A stretch of DNA of 64,000 nucleotides, taken from contig NZ_QQPQ01000002.1 in NCBI RefSeq assembly GCF_003346715.1, positions 166,294-230,293 on the forward strand. The letters are read 5' to 3'. Positions within the stretch are counted from its first letter, which is position 1; each line of letters starts with the position of its first letter. The DNA is from Oceanispirochaeta sp. M1 (GTDB taxonomy: Bacteria; Spirochaetota; Spirochaetia; DSM-2461). The notes under the pieces are model-generated. The model had not been told where the DNA came from. It did not search any database and saw only the letters and a list, made by a program, of their open reading frames with translations. Both the position numbers and the translations under genes were made by a program. This document shows, piece after piece, positions 17,403-27,032 of this stretch.

Positions 17403-20400
17403 CTAATAATCATCCTGTCTGCCAGATGACAGAAAACGGTCTATAAGGAGTCGGGCCGGGGGATTATCTTCCAGAAGATGTCCCGGTAGAACCTGAGACA
17501 GGGCAATATGCCCCTTTCCATAATTCAGTTCCCCTGCTACCAGAGCAGTCCCCCACTCTCCCTCAGTATTGGTATTCCCGCTGAGTAGAATCGGGTGGAA
17601 TCCTGGAGCCATAAAAGTTGTTTCAGAAATCGGGGCAATCCGATCCAGAGAGCTGTTATACCAGAACCTGAAATCCTCATCATCAACCCCTTCGGGTAGA
17701 ATATAATCCTCAGCAACTGCGGCAAAGTGAATGGGCATCATACCGCATTGTTTAACTTCAACCAGTTCTCCTCCAATAGAATAGGAACCTTCGGGCAGGT
17801 TGAGCAGTAATAGGGTTGCACCCTTCTCAACAAGGGTAAGATACTCACTGCACTCCCGTGACTGGTCCTCCCAAGCTCCCAGGATAATCAGCTCCGACCC
17901 TGCACAAATTTCAGAGCACTCCAGATTCAGAGCGTCTGTCAGCTCCCTGGCTCCAGGAGATCCATCACTCCAGGTCCTCAGGGTGATGTTTTTATTTGGC
18001 CTGGGGAAAATCTTCATTTCCGCAGACCTGTCATGCAGAACCTTTCCGGTGGAGTCAATCAGAGCCGCTGAAAAAAGAACCTTTTCCACTTTTTCAACCT
18101 CAGGGAGATCCTGACGTATAAAGCCTTGAAATGTACTGGCACAACACTCGACACTTGCCTTAACCTCACCTGAAGCCAGGACACGATCCGACTGCTTCAC
18201 CATATATACCAGCTGGGCGTCCTCAGGAATATCACCCGTATCATTGCACACCCACAGCTCCATACCGGCGGACTCTCCGCCATAACAGCGAAACCGATCT
18301 GTGCGGAGGTTTACCATCAGGGGGGTCAGTGCCTCCCTATAAGCAAAATAGGCAGGCTTCGGGTTTCGTTCACAGTCCATGATGGTCTTCATCCATCCGG
18401 CGGGAAAAGCATCTATAAAGAGATGAATCGCAAAGGTTACCATTCTGTTATCTCTCCGAAAAGCTTCGGTCATCATGGTAACCCCCTGTGCCTGCCAGCG
18501 TTGGCTGCGGGCGACCCATTGTTCAAGAGTCCTGGGAGTAGGGAAAAAAAGGTAGTGGAAGTTGCCTGTCTGAGCTCCTATGATCTGACCCGGCGACCAT
18601 AGTGATTCATCATCACCCCTCGCAGGAAGCCATTTGGATGGATAGCGGCGTTTCATAAGTTCAAGGGATTCCAGCCCCTCAACACCGAATTCACCGCATC
18701 CATAGTTCCAGCCCCGGCGCACAGGCATCCAGCTTCCGCGATGGAGTGCCCCGGCGTCCAGACCATGTCCGTTGTACCAGTGAGTATAACAGTGGTTATC
18801 CGGAAGGGTTTCAGAAGGAGGATCATAGTCACCATCCACATGTTTGATAACCCGATCTGGATTATTCAGATGAACCACCGAATCAGCACATTTAAAAAAT
18901 TGTTCCAACTCCATCCTCGTCAGGTGACGGTGAGGCTTATTGCCCGCATTGGGAAAGGGCTCGTTGATATAGCTGTTAACGATATTACAGGGATGAGAGC
19001 GAACCAGCCGTTCCATCTCCTCTGTCTGTCTGAGCACTTCACAGAATCGATCTCGTTTCAACACTCCAAAAAGGGGCAGGTCGGTCTGAGTCATCAGCCC
19101 CAGTCGATCACAGAAATCATAAACCTCGGACTGAACTGGTCGCTGTGTCAGACGGAGGAAGTTCATATTACAGATTCGGGCCAGCAGCAGATCCTCAACA
19201 AGCTGATTCCAATCCTTCTTCATGACACACTGCTGTTCGTGTCCCATGGTGTTGGCTCCCCTCAATCGAATCGGTTTACCGTTGAGCATGAACATCCCTT
19301 TGGGAGAGCTCTCCACATCCAGAGAAAAGGAACGCATCCCGAACTGCTGTGTTCTTGTATCCAACAGATTTTCATCAGTATCAATATCAACATCAAGAAG
19401 CTTAACCTGAAACTGATAGAGCCAAGGAGATTCGGGTTCCCAAATCCGGGGATTCTTGATGGACAGGGGGATCTTCACCAGATTAACACCCTTCTCCATC
19501 ATCAACTTTATGGGCTTATCCAAAAGACCTTCTGCCCGCAGTTTCTGTTCAGTAAAACTATCTCCCAGGCCTACTTCCCGGCCTGTGCTGGGGATGTACT
19601 CCCTGTCTTGATAAAGGACTTCCTCAAAATTCTGTCCATAAAGAGAGAGGAGAAGTTTTACTTCACGAGGCTCCACAGCGGTATTGGTAACCTCCACCCA
19701 GGCTTCTGCCATCTGTTCATCAGGAAGGGGGCGTATAAAAAGATCGTGAACATGAACCGATCGACGAAGCTCCAGAAAGACTTCCTGATAGAGGCCCATC
19801 CCGGGGGGACAGTGATGCCACCCCATCTCAGGATCATCGTATCCGGGTCCTGTTGCTGCATAAATTTTATCTCCCTCATACCGTTCTCCATGACTTCCGG
19901 CATTGACATTTCCCCCGAAGATATAGTCATTCTCCAGCTTAACAGTCAGAACATTCTCACCCTGATGAACCTGTGGGCTTACATCAAACTCGAAAGGGGC
20001 GAAAAAACCCTCATGGGAGCCCACATAGGCTCCATTTATGAATATATGGGCCCGGTAATCGGCTCCTTTGAAGCAGATATAGCAGGACTCCCCTTCCCGG
20101 GGATCATCATCCAGGATGAAAGAGCTTCGATAATAGGTTACAGCCTTTCCCAGAGGTGCGCCGTAATGAGGTAGAACGACCTTCTCCCAGGCTCCTCCAC
20201 CGGATAATACACGGTTGAAATCGCTGCGGTCCTCCTCATCTTCAATCCGCCAGTCGAATCCAGAGAGATCCTGGAAGTGTCTTGTGGATTCGGGTTGTGG
20301 AGCCAGATCCATTAAAAAAGGGGAATACCGGGCTTTCCACCGATCCAGCTCTCCCCGAAGTTCATCGGGTGTTGAGATTTTCTTCAAGGGAGTAAATTCA

Positions 20401-20534
20401 GCCCGGGCTGAATCCTCCAGGGGAAGGATGGTCTCCACAAGATCGGGTGGAGAAGGGACCTCAAGCTCCGGATTGGACAGGGGAGATACGGTCAGGGCAA
20501 TATCGGCAAATTGATCATTTTTCTTGTTACTCAT
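17403..20534 (-). CDS. Glycoside hydrolase family 2 (beta-galactosidase/glucuronidase-like)
   Basis: 1043 aa. The layout is GH2: sugar-binding jelly roll (YYRSSFILDDD ... GADYRAHIFINGAYVGSHEGFFAPFEFDVS), Ig-like domain, TIM barrel starting near PIRLRGANTMGHEQQ, then further beta domains. The acid/base Glu is in NSYINEPFPN and the likely nucleophile in YGCGEFGVEGLE. AAGGATGA precedes the ATG, and no signal peptide is visible, so it acts on imported oligosaccharide. Last-but-one gene of the operon permease-permease-binding protein-GH2-AraC. The exact sugar (galactose, glucuronate, mannose) cannot be told. Confidence 0.9.
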   Translation of the reverse strand: MSNKKNDQFADIALTVSPLSNPELEVPSPPDLVETILPLEDSARAEFTPLKKISTPDELRGELDRWKARYSPFLMDLAPQPESTRHFQDLSGFDWRIEDEEDRSDFNRVLSGGGAWEKVVLPHYGAPLGKAVTYYRSSFILDDDPREGESCYICFKGADYRAHIFINGAYVGSHEGFFAPFEFDVSPQVHQGENVLTVKLENDYIFGGNVNAGSHGERYEGDKIYAATGPGYDDPEMGWHHCPPGMGLYQEVFLELRRSVHVHDLFIRPLPDEQMAEAWVEVTNTAVEPREVKLLLSLYGQNFEEVLYQDREYIPSTGREVGLGDSFTEQKLRAEGLLDKPIKLMMEKGVNLVKIPLSIKNPRIWEPESPWLYQFQVKLLDVDIDTDENLLDTRTQQFGMRSFSLDVESSPKGMFMLNGKPIRLRGANTMGHEQQCVMKKDWNQLVEDLLLARICNMNFLRLTQRPVQSEVYDFCDRLGLMTQTDLPLFGVLKRDRFCEVLRQTEEMERLVRSHPCNIVNSYINEPFPNAGNKPHRHLTRMELEQFFKCADSVVHLNNPDRVIKHVDGDYDPPSETLPDNHCYTHWYNGHGLDAGALHRGSWMPVRRGWNYGCGEFGVEGLESLELMKRRYPSKWLPARGDDESLWSPGQIIGAQTGNFHYLFFPTPRTLEQWVARSQRWQAQGVTMMTEAFRRDNRMVTFAIHLFIDAFPAGWMKTIMDCERNPKPAYFAYREALTPLMVNLRTDRFRCYGGESAGMELWVCNDTGDIPEDAQLVYMVKQSDRVLASGEVKASVECCASTFQGFIRQDLPEVEKVEKVLFSAALIDSTGKVLHDRSAEMKIFPRPNKNITLRTWSDGSPGARELTDALNLECSEICAGSELIILGAWEDQSRECSEYLTLVEKGATLLLLNLPEGSYSIGGELVEVKQCGMMPIHFAAVAEDYILPEGVDDEDFRFWYNSSLDRIAPISETTFMAPGFHPILLSGNTNTEGEWGTALVAGELNYGKGHIALSQVLPGHLLEDNPPARLLIDRFLSSGRQDDY

Positions 20535-20580
20535 CTATCATCCTTTAGAAAAAGTTCTCTTCAATAAAAGAACATAAATT

Positions 20581-20612
20581 GGGCCAGGGGAAGCATTCTT
20601 CTCACCTGGCCC
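20581..20612 (-). terminator. Stem-loop between binding-protein and GH2 genes
   Basis: GGGCCAGG (20581-20588) pairs with CCTGGCCC (20605-20612), loop of 16. There is no T tract on either side, so an mRNA-stabilising or attenuating hairpin that raises binding-protein output relative to GH2 is more likely than full termination. Confidence 0.6.
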
Positions 20613-20658
20613 GGAATCTCGTCACTAGAATTGCTTTGGTAAGTTTCTTACAAATTAT

Positions 20659-22140
20659 CTACTTTGAGGCAGTCCAGGAATCAATCTGATCCTGAATGCC
20701 TTCAATCAGTTCATCAATACCGGCTTGCTTCAGAGCAGCAACATACTCCTCGTACACATCATCGCCAACATATCCGCCGCATACTGCCTTGTAATACTGT
20801 TCATGAACAGAACTGACAGTAGCCACCAGGGTCTTTATTGAATCCATATCCAGGGAGAAGCCCATGAGGGGGGATTTTACTGCATCCTGATTCAGCTTAT
20901 AAATCATTTCGTTAGCTTCGGGATTCTCACCCTCACGCAGGTAGGAGATAAAAGTGTTCCCGAATACCCAGGGGATATTAGCGTAGTAACCACCATCCTG
21001 TAGAGGCTCAATAAAGTCGCCCTTAAGGTTATAATGGGTTCCTTCAATTCCCCAGGCCAGCAGATTGAAAGCTTCCTCATTGGTCCAGAGGTACTCCAGA
21101 AGACGAACAGCCTCAACCTGATGCTCAGATCTGGCACTTACGGCATTAAGGGTCGAAACAATATTTCCACCCTGCATTACGCTGGGACCATCAAAAGGAA
21201 TCTGAACCCAGGTATCATCAAAAGCAGTGGTTACCCTATCCTTTCCGGGAATCCATGTGTTATGCAGTTTCATACCCACCTTGCCGGCGTTGACCATCTG
21301 GTTCCACTGGTCCATGTTGTAAGTCAGACCATCTTTAGGTATAAAACCTTTGGCATACCAGTCCCGGGCTAGTTCAATCTTATTCTTGTATCCGGGATCT
21401 TCAATTAATGAGAATACCTGACAGCTTTTGTCATCCAGACGGATAGCCAACAAGTCAACTAATACACCCAGGTCTCCATATCCAAGATCATAGATCATCC
21501 ATTCAGGAAGGGGTTTTCTCATAGAAAGGGGAATCAGGTCCGGGTCTTCTCTCTTGATCTGAGTCAGAAGGGGTTCCAGATCTTCTACTTCCTTGATGGA
21601 ATCCAGGTCCCAGCCATATTTCTCAATCATGCTCTCTCGGAGGAAAACGTTGGAGGTCTTAGCAGCAATCTGCTGGCTCCAGACACCACGAATCTCACCG
21701 TTCATTCTGGTGGACTCCAGGGCATCCCTTGTATCCTTCCAGATAGTAGGAGCATATTCCGGAAGCAGCTCATCAAGTCCGGCATAGTAACCATCACTGG
21801 CGGCATCCATAAAATTATTACACCAGCTGGAAGTCCATACAAGATCAAAGTCCTCACCCGCTGCCATTGCTAATGGCATGGTTTCCCGGTACTCTCCGAA
21901 ACCACCGGTTGCACGGATATCTACACTGAATCCAAGGTCTCTCTGAATCATATTGTTGAGTTGAGCATAGACTTCCTTCTCATCATCCGGTCCGTAGGGA
22001 AATCCGGAACCACCGGGAACATACCAGACGAGCTCCACCGCTTCAGCAGCAGCTCCATCCTCTCCCTGTCCTCCCGCCATTACAGGCAAGGCTGCAACTA
22101 GAAAGATAAGACAAATCAATGCACTAGCCATTCTTTTCAT
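20659..22140 (-). CDS. Extracellular solute-binding protein, Lpl-type oligosaccharide importer
   Basis: 493 aa. The signal peptide ends VMA-GGQGEDGA, a style common in spirochaete binding proteins; there is no Cys, so it is a soluble periplasmic protein. The mature protein has a family-1 binding fold with LVWYVPGGSGFPYGPDD, AGEDFDLVWTSSWC and the late conserved region LEYLWTNEEAFNLLAWGIEG. AAGGAG precedes the ATG. Third gene after two permeases that match the LplB/LplC type, which import oligosaccharides or their derivatives. No ATPase is encoded in the operon. Confidence 0.9.
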   Translation of the reverse strand: MKRMASALICLIFLVAALPVMAGGQGEDGAAAEAVELVWYVPGGSGFPYGPDDEKEVYAQLNNMIQRDLGFSVDIRATGGFGEYRETMPLAMAAGEDFDLVWTSSWCNNFMDAASDGYYAGLDELLPEYAPTIWKDTRDALESTRMNGEIRGVWSQQIAAKTSNVFLRESMIEKYGWDLDSIKEVEDLEPLLTQIKREDPDLIPLSMRKPLPEWMIYDLGYGDLGVLVDLLAIRLDDKSCQVFSLIEDPGYKNKIELARDWYAKGFIPKDGLTYNMDQWNQMVNAGKVGMKLHNTWIPGKDRVTTAFDDTWVQIPFDGPSVMQGGNIVSTLNAVSARSEHQVEAVRLLEYLWTNEEAFNLLAWGIEGTHYNLKGDFIEPLQDGGYYANIPWVFGNTFISYLREGENPEANEMIYKLNQDAVKSPLMGFSLDMDSIKTLVATVSSVHEQYYKAVCGGYVGDDVYEEYVAALKQAGIDELIEGIQDQIDSWTASK

Positions 22141-22232
22141 TTCGTAACTCCTTTTTCATATATAGAACAGGTAAACCTGTTTCTTACAACTCACTTGATT
22201 TCAAGAATACAAACTGTGATATTCAATACTGA

Positions 22233-23123
22233 TCACCCTTTTACGGCCCCGACCTTCAACCCTTTTGCAAAATACTTTTGAAAAAATGGGAAAACCAGCA
22301 CCATGGGACCGGCTGCCAGAACTGCCATAGCCATCCTCACCGATTCGGTAGGCAGATCTGCCATACTGACTCCACCCCCGACCATATCCTGATTGGACAG
22401 GAGGAACTGCATATTCCGCATCACACGCTGCATCCAGAACTGAAGAGGTACAAGCTGCTGGTCAGTGATATAGAGCATGGCGGTGAACCATTCATTCCAC
22501 AGCCGCAGGGCAAGCAGGAGGGCGATGGTTGCCAGGGCTGGTTTTGACAGAGGAACGATGATACGGCTGAAGATAAGGAATTCCGAAGCACCGTCAATCT
22601 TTGCAGACTCCACGAGAGAGAGGGGAATACTCTTCATAAAGGTCATAAGCAGGAAAATATTCCAGGCTGTGATAATCACAGGCAGTATCATCGCAAAAAG
22701 GGTGTTCCTCAGATGGAGATACCGGCTTATTAGAATATATGTTGGTACAAGCCCCCCGTTAAAAAGCATGGTAAAGAAAATATAGAAGGTAATGATCCTC
22801 CTCCATTTAAAATCTGGCCGGGAGAGAGGATAGGCAACCATTGCCATGACCATGGTACCCATGAAGGTTCCAATGGCAGTAATCTGAATTGTTACCCAGT
22901 AGGCAGAGAGAATAGCCTTTGGTGCCTTGAAAATGAAATCATAGGCAGCGGTGCTGAATATGCGGGGAATGACACTGTATCCATTACGGACAAGATCCAT
23001 CTCATCAGAGAAGGAGACAGAAAGTGTTACAATCATGGGAATCAGACATAGAAGGGCCACAGTCCCCAGAATTAAATGGTGTATAATTTTCCAGCGTAGT
23101 CCGCTGGATTGATATCTACTCAA
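22233..23123 (-). CDS. ABC sugar permease, LplC/MalG-type
   Basis: 296 aa, six membrane spans predicted from hydrophobic runs (first: IIHHLILGTVALLCLIPMIVTLSVSF). The cytoplasmic EAA loop reads LVESAKIDGASEFLIFSRIIVPLSKPAL and would dock the ATPase. It follows the partner permease by 19 bp and precedes the binding-protein gene. Ends in KGLKVGAVKG, as usual for this family. Confidence 0.92.
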   Translation of the reverse strand: MSRYQSSGLRWKIIHHLILGTVALLCLIPMIVTLSVSFSDEMDLVRNGYSVIPRIFSTAAYDFIFKAPKAILSAYWVTIQITAIGTFMGTMVMAMVAYPLSRPDFKWRRIITFYIFFTMLFNGGLVPTYILISRYLHLRNTLFAMILPVIITAWNIFLLMTFMKSIPLSLVESAKIDGASEFLIFSRIIVPLSKPALATIALLLALRLWNEWFTAMLYITDQQLVPLQFWMQRVMRNMQFLLSNQDMVGGGVSMADLPTESVRMAMAVLAAGPMVLVFPFFQKYFAKGLKVGAVKG

Positions 23124-23142
23124 AACGTTCTCCTTAGTATTA

Positions 23143-24093
23143 TTAAAACAGGCTGTTCTCGCCGTCGCCGATCCGCCTGGCTGCCCAGTTAGATCCCAGA
23201 ACCAGAAACAGGCCCATCACCGACTGATACAGTCCGATGGCGGTACCCATACCTATGTCTCGAACCTCTATCAGTGCCCGGTATGTGAAATAATTGATCA
23301 CATCTGTTGTAGGGAGTAGAGGGCCGCTCTGAAGGGGAAGCTGAAAATGAAGCCCGAAATCGGCAAAAAAGATGCGTCCCAATCCCAGAATCATCATCAC
23401 CACAATGATGGGCGCAAGCATAGGTATGGTTATCCTGAAAACCTGTTGAATCCGTCCTGCACCGTCGATGGATGCTGCTTCGTACATCGCCCCATCAATA
23501 CCCATCAACCCGGCATAGTAGATGACAGTGTTATATCCCACCTGCTTCCAGAGTCCCATAAATACAAGTATGAAGGGCCAATACTCGGGACTGGTATACC
23601 AGGAGACAGCCTCTTTCCCCATGACTTTTACCAGGAGCTGATTCATCAGTCCATTCTCGGAGTTCAAGAAGGTGTAGAGCATAATAGAGACTACAACCCA
23701 GGAGAGGAAATAAGGAAGAAAGAAAACAGTCTGATAAAATTTTATAAAAAACCGCTTTCCGATCTCGTTTAGAATGATGGCCAGAGTTACTGCTATCACC
23801 GGTGTCAGGAAAATAAATGCGCCATTATAAAGAAGTGTGTTTCTTGTAACCTTCCAGATCAGAGGGGAACGGACAAAGAATTCAAAATTATCAAGCCCGG
23901 ACCAGGGACTTCCGATAAAACCCATCATAGGTTTGTAATTCTTAAAGGCCAGTATCAAACCGCCCATAGGCAGATAGTTAAAAATAAAAATAATGAGAAG
24001 GGCAGGCATACAGAGCCATAAAAGCCCCCAGTTCCGCTTGTTCAAATCCCTCCTGAAGGTCGCAGGCCTCCGGACTGGTAATTGTTCGGTCAT
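23143..24093 (-). CDS. ABC sugar permease, LplB/MalF-type
   Basis: 316 aa. After a basic N-terminus it has six hydrophobic spans (first: WGLLWLCMPALLIIFIFNYLPMGGLILAF). The EAA loop is MYEAASIDGAGRIQQVFRITIPML. AAGGAA precedes the ATG. First gene of the minus-strand operon, divergent from the YesN/YesM pair, which is the common arrangement for Lpl-type importers and their two-component regulators. Confidence 0.92.
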   Translation of the reverse strand: MTEQLPVRRPATFRRDLNKRNWGLLWLCMPALLIIFIFNYLPMGGLILAFKNYKPMMGFIGSPWSGLDNFEFFVRSPLIWKVTRNTLLYNGAFIFLTPVIAVTLAIILNEIGKRFFIKFYQTVFFLPYFLSWVVVSIMLYTFLNSENGLMNQLLVKVMGKEAVSWYTSPEYWPFILVFMGLWKQVGYNTVIYYAGLMGIDGAMYEAASIDGAGRIQQVFRITIPMLAPIIVVMMILGLGRIFFADFGLHFQLPLQSGPLLPTTDVINYFTYRALIEVRDIGMGTAIGLYQSVMGLFLVLGSNWAARRIGDGENSLF

Positions 24094-24144
24094 TTCGATT
24101 CCTTGTATTCAATTGTGATTATTTGTAATTAATTGTTAAAACTA

Positions 24145-24227
24145 TACCCCCTGACAGTACTCTGACGAAACAGGAAATAATTAGGATAAGGACACAGTTC
24201 TTAACTGATATAACTGTCTGAGGGGTA
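24145..24227. promoter_or_regulatory. Imperfect inverted repeat between permease operon and yesN
   Basis: TACCCCCTGACAGT (24145-24158) and ACTGTCTGAGGGGTA (24213-24227) are near reverse complements, separated by 54 bp, centred in the divergent intergenic region. The wide spacing suggests a pair of binding sites rather than an RNA hairpin. Confidence 0.4.
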
Positions 24228-24250
24228 CTTTATTTACTTTGGGAGCTCAT

Positions 24251-24293
24251 TATTATCTTTTCGCCCCCCCCGCTGAAGGGGGAGAAAATAATA
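24251..24293. repeat. Hairpin with C8 tract upstream of yesN
   Basis: TATTA (24251-24255), TTTTC (24258-24262) and CCCCC (24264-24268) pair with GGGGG (24278-24282), GAAAA (24284-24288) and TAATA (24289-24293). A run of eight C spans 24264-24271. It ends 39 bp before the yesN start. No T tract follows; it could be a leader structure or an operator, and the homopolymer is prone to length change. Confidence 0.5.
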
Positions 24294-24331
24294 AATAGAC
24301 TCCAGAACCAATCCATGCTATTGTCCCCTAC

Positions 24332-25226
24332 ATGGGGGACGAAGAGAAATACTACAGCCTTATTATCGTGGATGATGAGGAAAAGATTCGCAATGGTCTT
24401 TCCCGCTTCGGAAACTGGGAAGCCTTAGGATTCAAGATTGCGGCAGTATATGAGGATGGGAAAGAAGCCCTGGAACATCTTGAAAGAGAAAAAGTCGATG
24501 CAGTCCTCACGGATGTCTGAAGTGTCAGGTCTGGAACTGGCGGAGCAGATTGCAGCCCATTACCCCGAGACCCATCTGGTAATCATGAGCGGATACAGGG
24601 ATTTTGACTATGCACAACAGGCTCTCCGGTATGAGGCCTTTGACTATCTTCTTAAACCTATCGAGATCACCCAACTGGCTGAGACATTTGAAAAGTTGGG
24701 AAAACGGATACAAGAACAGCAGGAGATGCGACACTTGAAAGGCCTGATTCCCGATATCGAAACCCTTTTCCGAAAAAGACTCCGAGACAACGACTCTGGT
24801 ATTGATTCAGCCCTTCAGGAACTTCCCCAGAACAGTAGATTAACAGCGGAAGAAACAGCTTTCCTGGCGGGGGGGGAAAAAGAGAAAACAAAGTACACAT
24901 ATTCCATAATTCATAGAGTGCAGCGCTACGTTGAAGAAAATTACCAGCGGGATCTAACCCTCTCGGAAATTGCAGAAACTGTCTTTCTGAGTCCCGTCTA
25001 CTTCTGCCGCCTCTTCAAAGAATTGACGGGTTTGAATTTTCTTACCTACCTGACAAATCATCGTATGGAAAAGGCCAAGGAACTGCTTGTTACAAATCAG
25101 TACAAAATAGGGGAAGTCGGACAGCTGGTTGGTTATAATAATACCAAGTACTTCACAAGAGTTTTCAAGAAGCACTGCGGCGTGACCCCTTCAGACTACA
25201 TCCACCGAGAGCTTCTGGATGATTAG
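24332..25226 (+). pseudogene. YesN-type response regulator (receiver + AraC domain), frameshifted
   Basis: The first frame (24332-24520) encodes the receiver start SLIIVDDEEKIRNGLSRFGNWEALGF up to VDAVLTDV, including the phospho-acceptor Asp, then stops at TGA 24518. The rest of the receiver (SEVSGLELAEQIAAHYPETHLVIMSGYRDFDYAQQALRYEAFDYLLKP) and the C-terminal AraC domain (about 24910-25220) lie in the next frame. Restoring one extra copy of CGGATGTC beside 24509-24517 gives LTDVRMSEVSGLEL in one frame, so an 8-bp deletion between tandem repeats is the likely cause. A G8 run (24869-24876) sits in the linker. It overlaps the kinase gene by 8 bp. True inactivation, phase variation or an assembly error are all possible. 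Confidence 0.8.
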
Positions 25227-27003
25227 AGCAGCAAGACAGAGACGGGTTTGGGGGAATATATCCAGATATAAATTCAAAAGTATTTTCGTCCGCAACATCA
25301 TCACCAATATAGCATTCATCGCCGTTCCTCTTATTCTCATCTCCGGGATTCTTCACTGGAACAGCACACGTATCGTTAAAAATGAAATCAGTGAATTGAG
25401 CCGCAACACTTTAATCAGAAACCGTGATCTCTTCGACGCCCTCTTAAAGAAGGCCGATTATGTCAGTGCTACCTTTGCCCTGATGTCAGAAGTATTTCTT
25501 TTTACGAACCCCTCGGAAGATTCTGAGAATAACCGACTTGTCGCCCAGGAGGTACTGGACAATCTGAAACCCTTTGTTCTGGCTGATCCCCATATCGATT
25601 CTATCTACATCTTCTCGGAGAAGCAAAACCGAATCATAACCTTGAGTGGTGTTTTCATACTGGATGACTTCAGAGATAACAACTGGATGGAATCCTACCG
25701 AAACAGTCATGATACCCTCCCCTACCGGATGAACCGAGTTCTCTTTGATGACTACCTTCCGGTCATCTCCGTTATCAAGCCGATAAGAAACCAACCTGGA
25801 GGAGAACTCCAGGGAGCTGTGATCATCAACCTATCCCTGGACAACCTGACAGGAACCATTGTTTCTGATGGAAGAAATGAAGAGCTGTCTATTCTTGATA
25901 ATAACAATAGGATACTTTTCAGTGAAAATTTCAGTCAGATTGGATACCCTCTGGAGTCTTTGTCTCAGGAAAGTGGATTCTCCCAGATGCTTGCCGCCGG
26001 GGAGACAGTCCGCTACCTCAAGAAGGGGGGATTGCTTTTGGTAACCACCCCCTCCTCAATGGGGGAAATGACATATATGATGAAGATTCCGCTGGAACAT
26101 TACGAAGCGAAATTCCATGACGCATGGGTTATGTTTTTTATTCTGCTCCTAGTCTCATTTCTCATATCCCTCACAGCCTCTCTGATTCTGGCTCTGAACA
26201 ATTACAGACCTATTGACCGATTACTGGAGTTTGTGGATAACCCGCAGAAAGCGGGGGAAACCCTATTTAAATCAGAGGAGATCAAGGAGATTGCTGCCAG
26301 CATCCTGACTACAGTTCATCTGAATGAGAACCTTAAGGAAGAGTTGATGGAGCAGCTTTCTCTGGTGGAGAAGACAAGAATATCCGCCCTGCAGGCCCAG
26401 ATAAATCCTCACTTTCTTTACAATACTCTGGACACCATTCGCTGGGAAGCCATGGAACTGACAGGAGGGGAAAATGAAGTGGGACGGATGCTGGCTGCCC
26501 TGGCCAGGCTATTCCGTCTTAGCCTGGAAACCAGCGGTAATACGGTGGCTTTCCGTGACGAGGCGGAACATGCGGCGCTGTTTCTCCGCCTGTTAAATCA
26601 CCGTTATCCAGACAAATTTGAAATCATCTGGGATATCGATCCGGAACTGAACTGTTACCTTGTACTGAAGCTGTCCCTCCAGCCTATAATTGAAAATGCC
26701 TGGATCCATGGAATCAAACCAACCCGTCGCCCTGGTCGAATAACCATAAAGGGCCGTCTACTGAAGGAACGAGTTTTAATTACAGTGGAAGATAACGGGC
26801 AGGGACTGATCCCTGAAGAACTTGAACGATTGAACCGGATAATATCCGAGGACCTGGATCTTAATGATCAGCATATCGGATTGAAAAACGTCAATCAGCG
26901 GATCAAGCTGGTATTCGGCTCGGATTATGGACTTTCGCTAAAACACCATCCCGGTGGCGGCACCGAAGTAGAGCTATCCTTTCCCCGACGAAAGGAGGGA
27001 TGA
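25219..27003 (+). CDS. YesM-type sensor histidine kinase
   Basis: 594 aa. A first membrane span (about residues 24-46), an extracytoplasmic sensor domain to about 295, a second span (VMFFILLLVSFLISLTASLILAL), a HAMP-like linker, then the His_kinase motif QINPHFLYNTLDTIRWEA (about residue 395), which carries the phosphorylated His. The ATPase part has PIIENAWIHGIKP, VEDNGQGLIPEE and HIGLKNVNQRI. The start overlaps the yesN frame by 8 bp, so they are translationally coupled. It likely senses a sugar or binding protein for the divergent Lpl-type importer. The kinase is intact although its partner frame is broken. Confidence 0.92.
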   Translation: MIRAARQRRVWGNISRYKFKSIFVRNIITNIAFIAVPLILISGILHWNSTRIVKNEISELSRNTLIRNRDLFDALLKKADYVSATFALMSEVFLFTNPSEDSENNRLVAQEVLDNLKPFVLADPHIDSIYIFSEKQNRIITLSGVFILDDFRDNNWMESYRNSHDTLPYRMNRVLFDDYLPVISVIKPIRNQPGGELQGAVIINLSLDNLTGTIVSDGRNEELSILDNNNRILFSENFSQIGYPLESLSQESGFSQMLAAGETVRYLKKGGLLLVTTPSSMGEMTYMMKIPLEHYEAKFHDAWVMFFILLLVSFLISLTASLILALNNYRPIDRLLEFVDNPQKAGETLFKSEEIKEIAASILTTVHLNENLKEELMEQLSLVEKTRISALQAQINPHFLYNTLDTIRWEAMELTGGENEVGRMLAALARLFRLSLETSGNTVAFRDEAEHAALFLRLLNHRYPDKFEIIWDIDPELNCYLVLKLSLQPIIENAWIHGIKPTRRPGRITIKGRLLKERVLITVEDNGQGLIPEELERLNRIISEDLDLNDQHIGLKNVNQRIKLVFGSDYGLSLKHHPGGGTEVELSFPRRKEG

Positions 27004-27032
27004 GATCCCGGAATCATCTGAAGAAAACACTA

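Noticed and set aside
18741..20174. Long open frame (477 codons) antisense to the GH2 gene
   Set aside because: It lies wholly opposite a clear GH2 gene, has no recognisable domain and looks like a codon-bias shadow.
24498..24530. Programmed +1 frameshift at GTC TGA in the yesN-type gene
   Set aside because: A +1 shift would drop the conserved residues after the phospho-acceptor Asp (giving LTDVEVSG), and no upstream stimulatory ribosome site like that of prfB is seen. The 8-bp deletion explains the sequence better.
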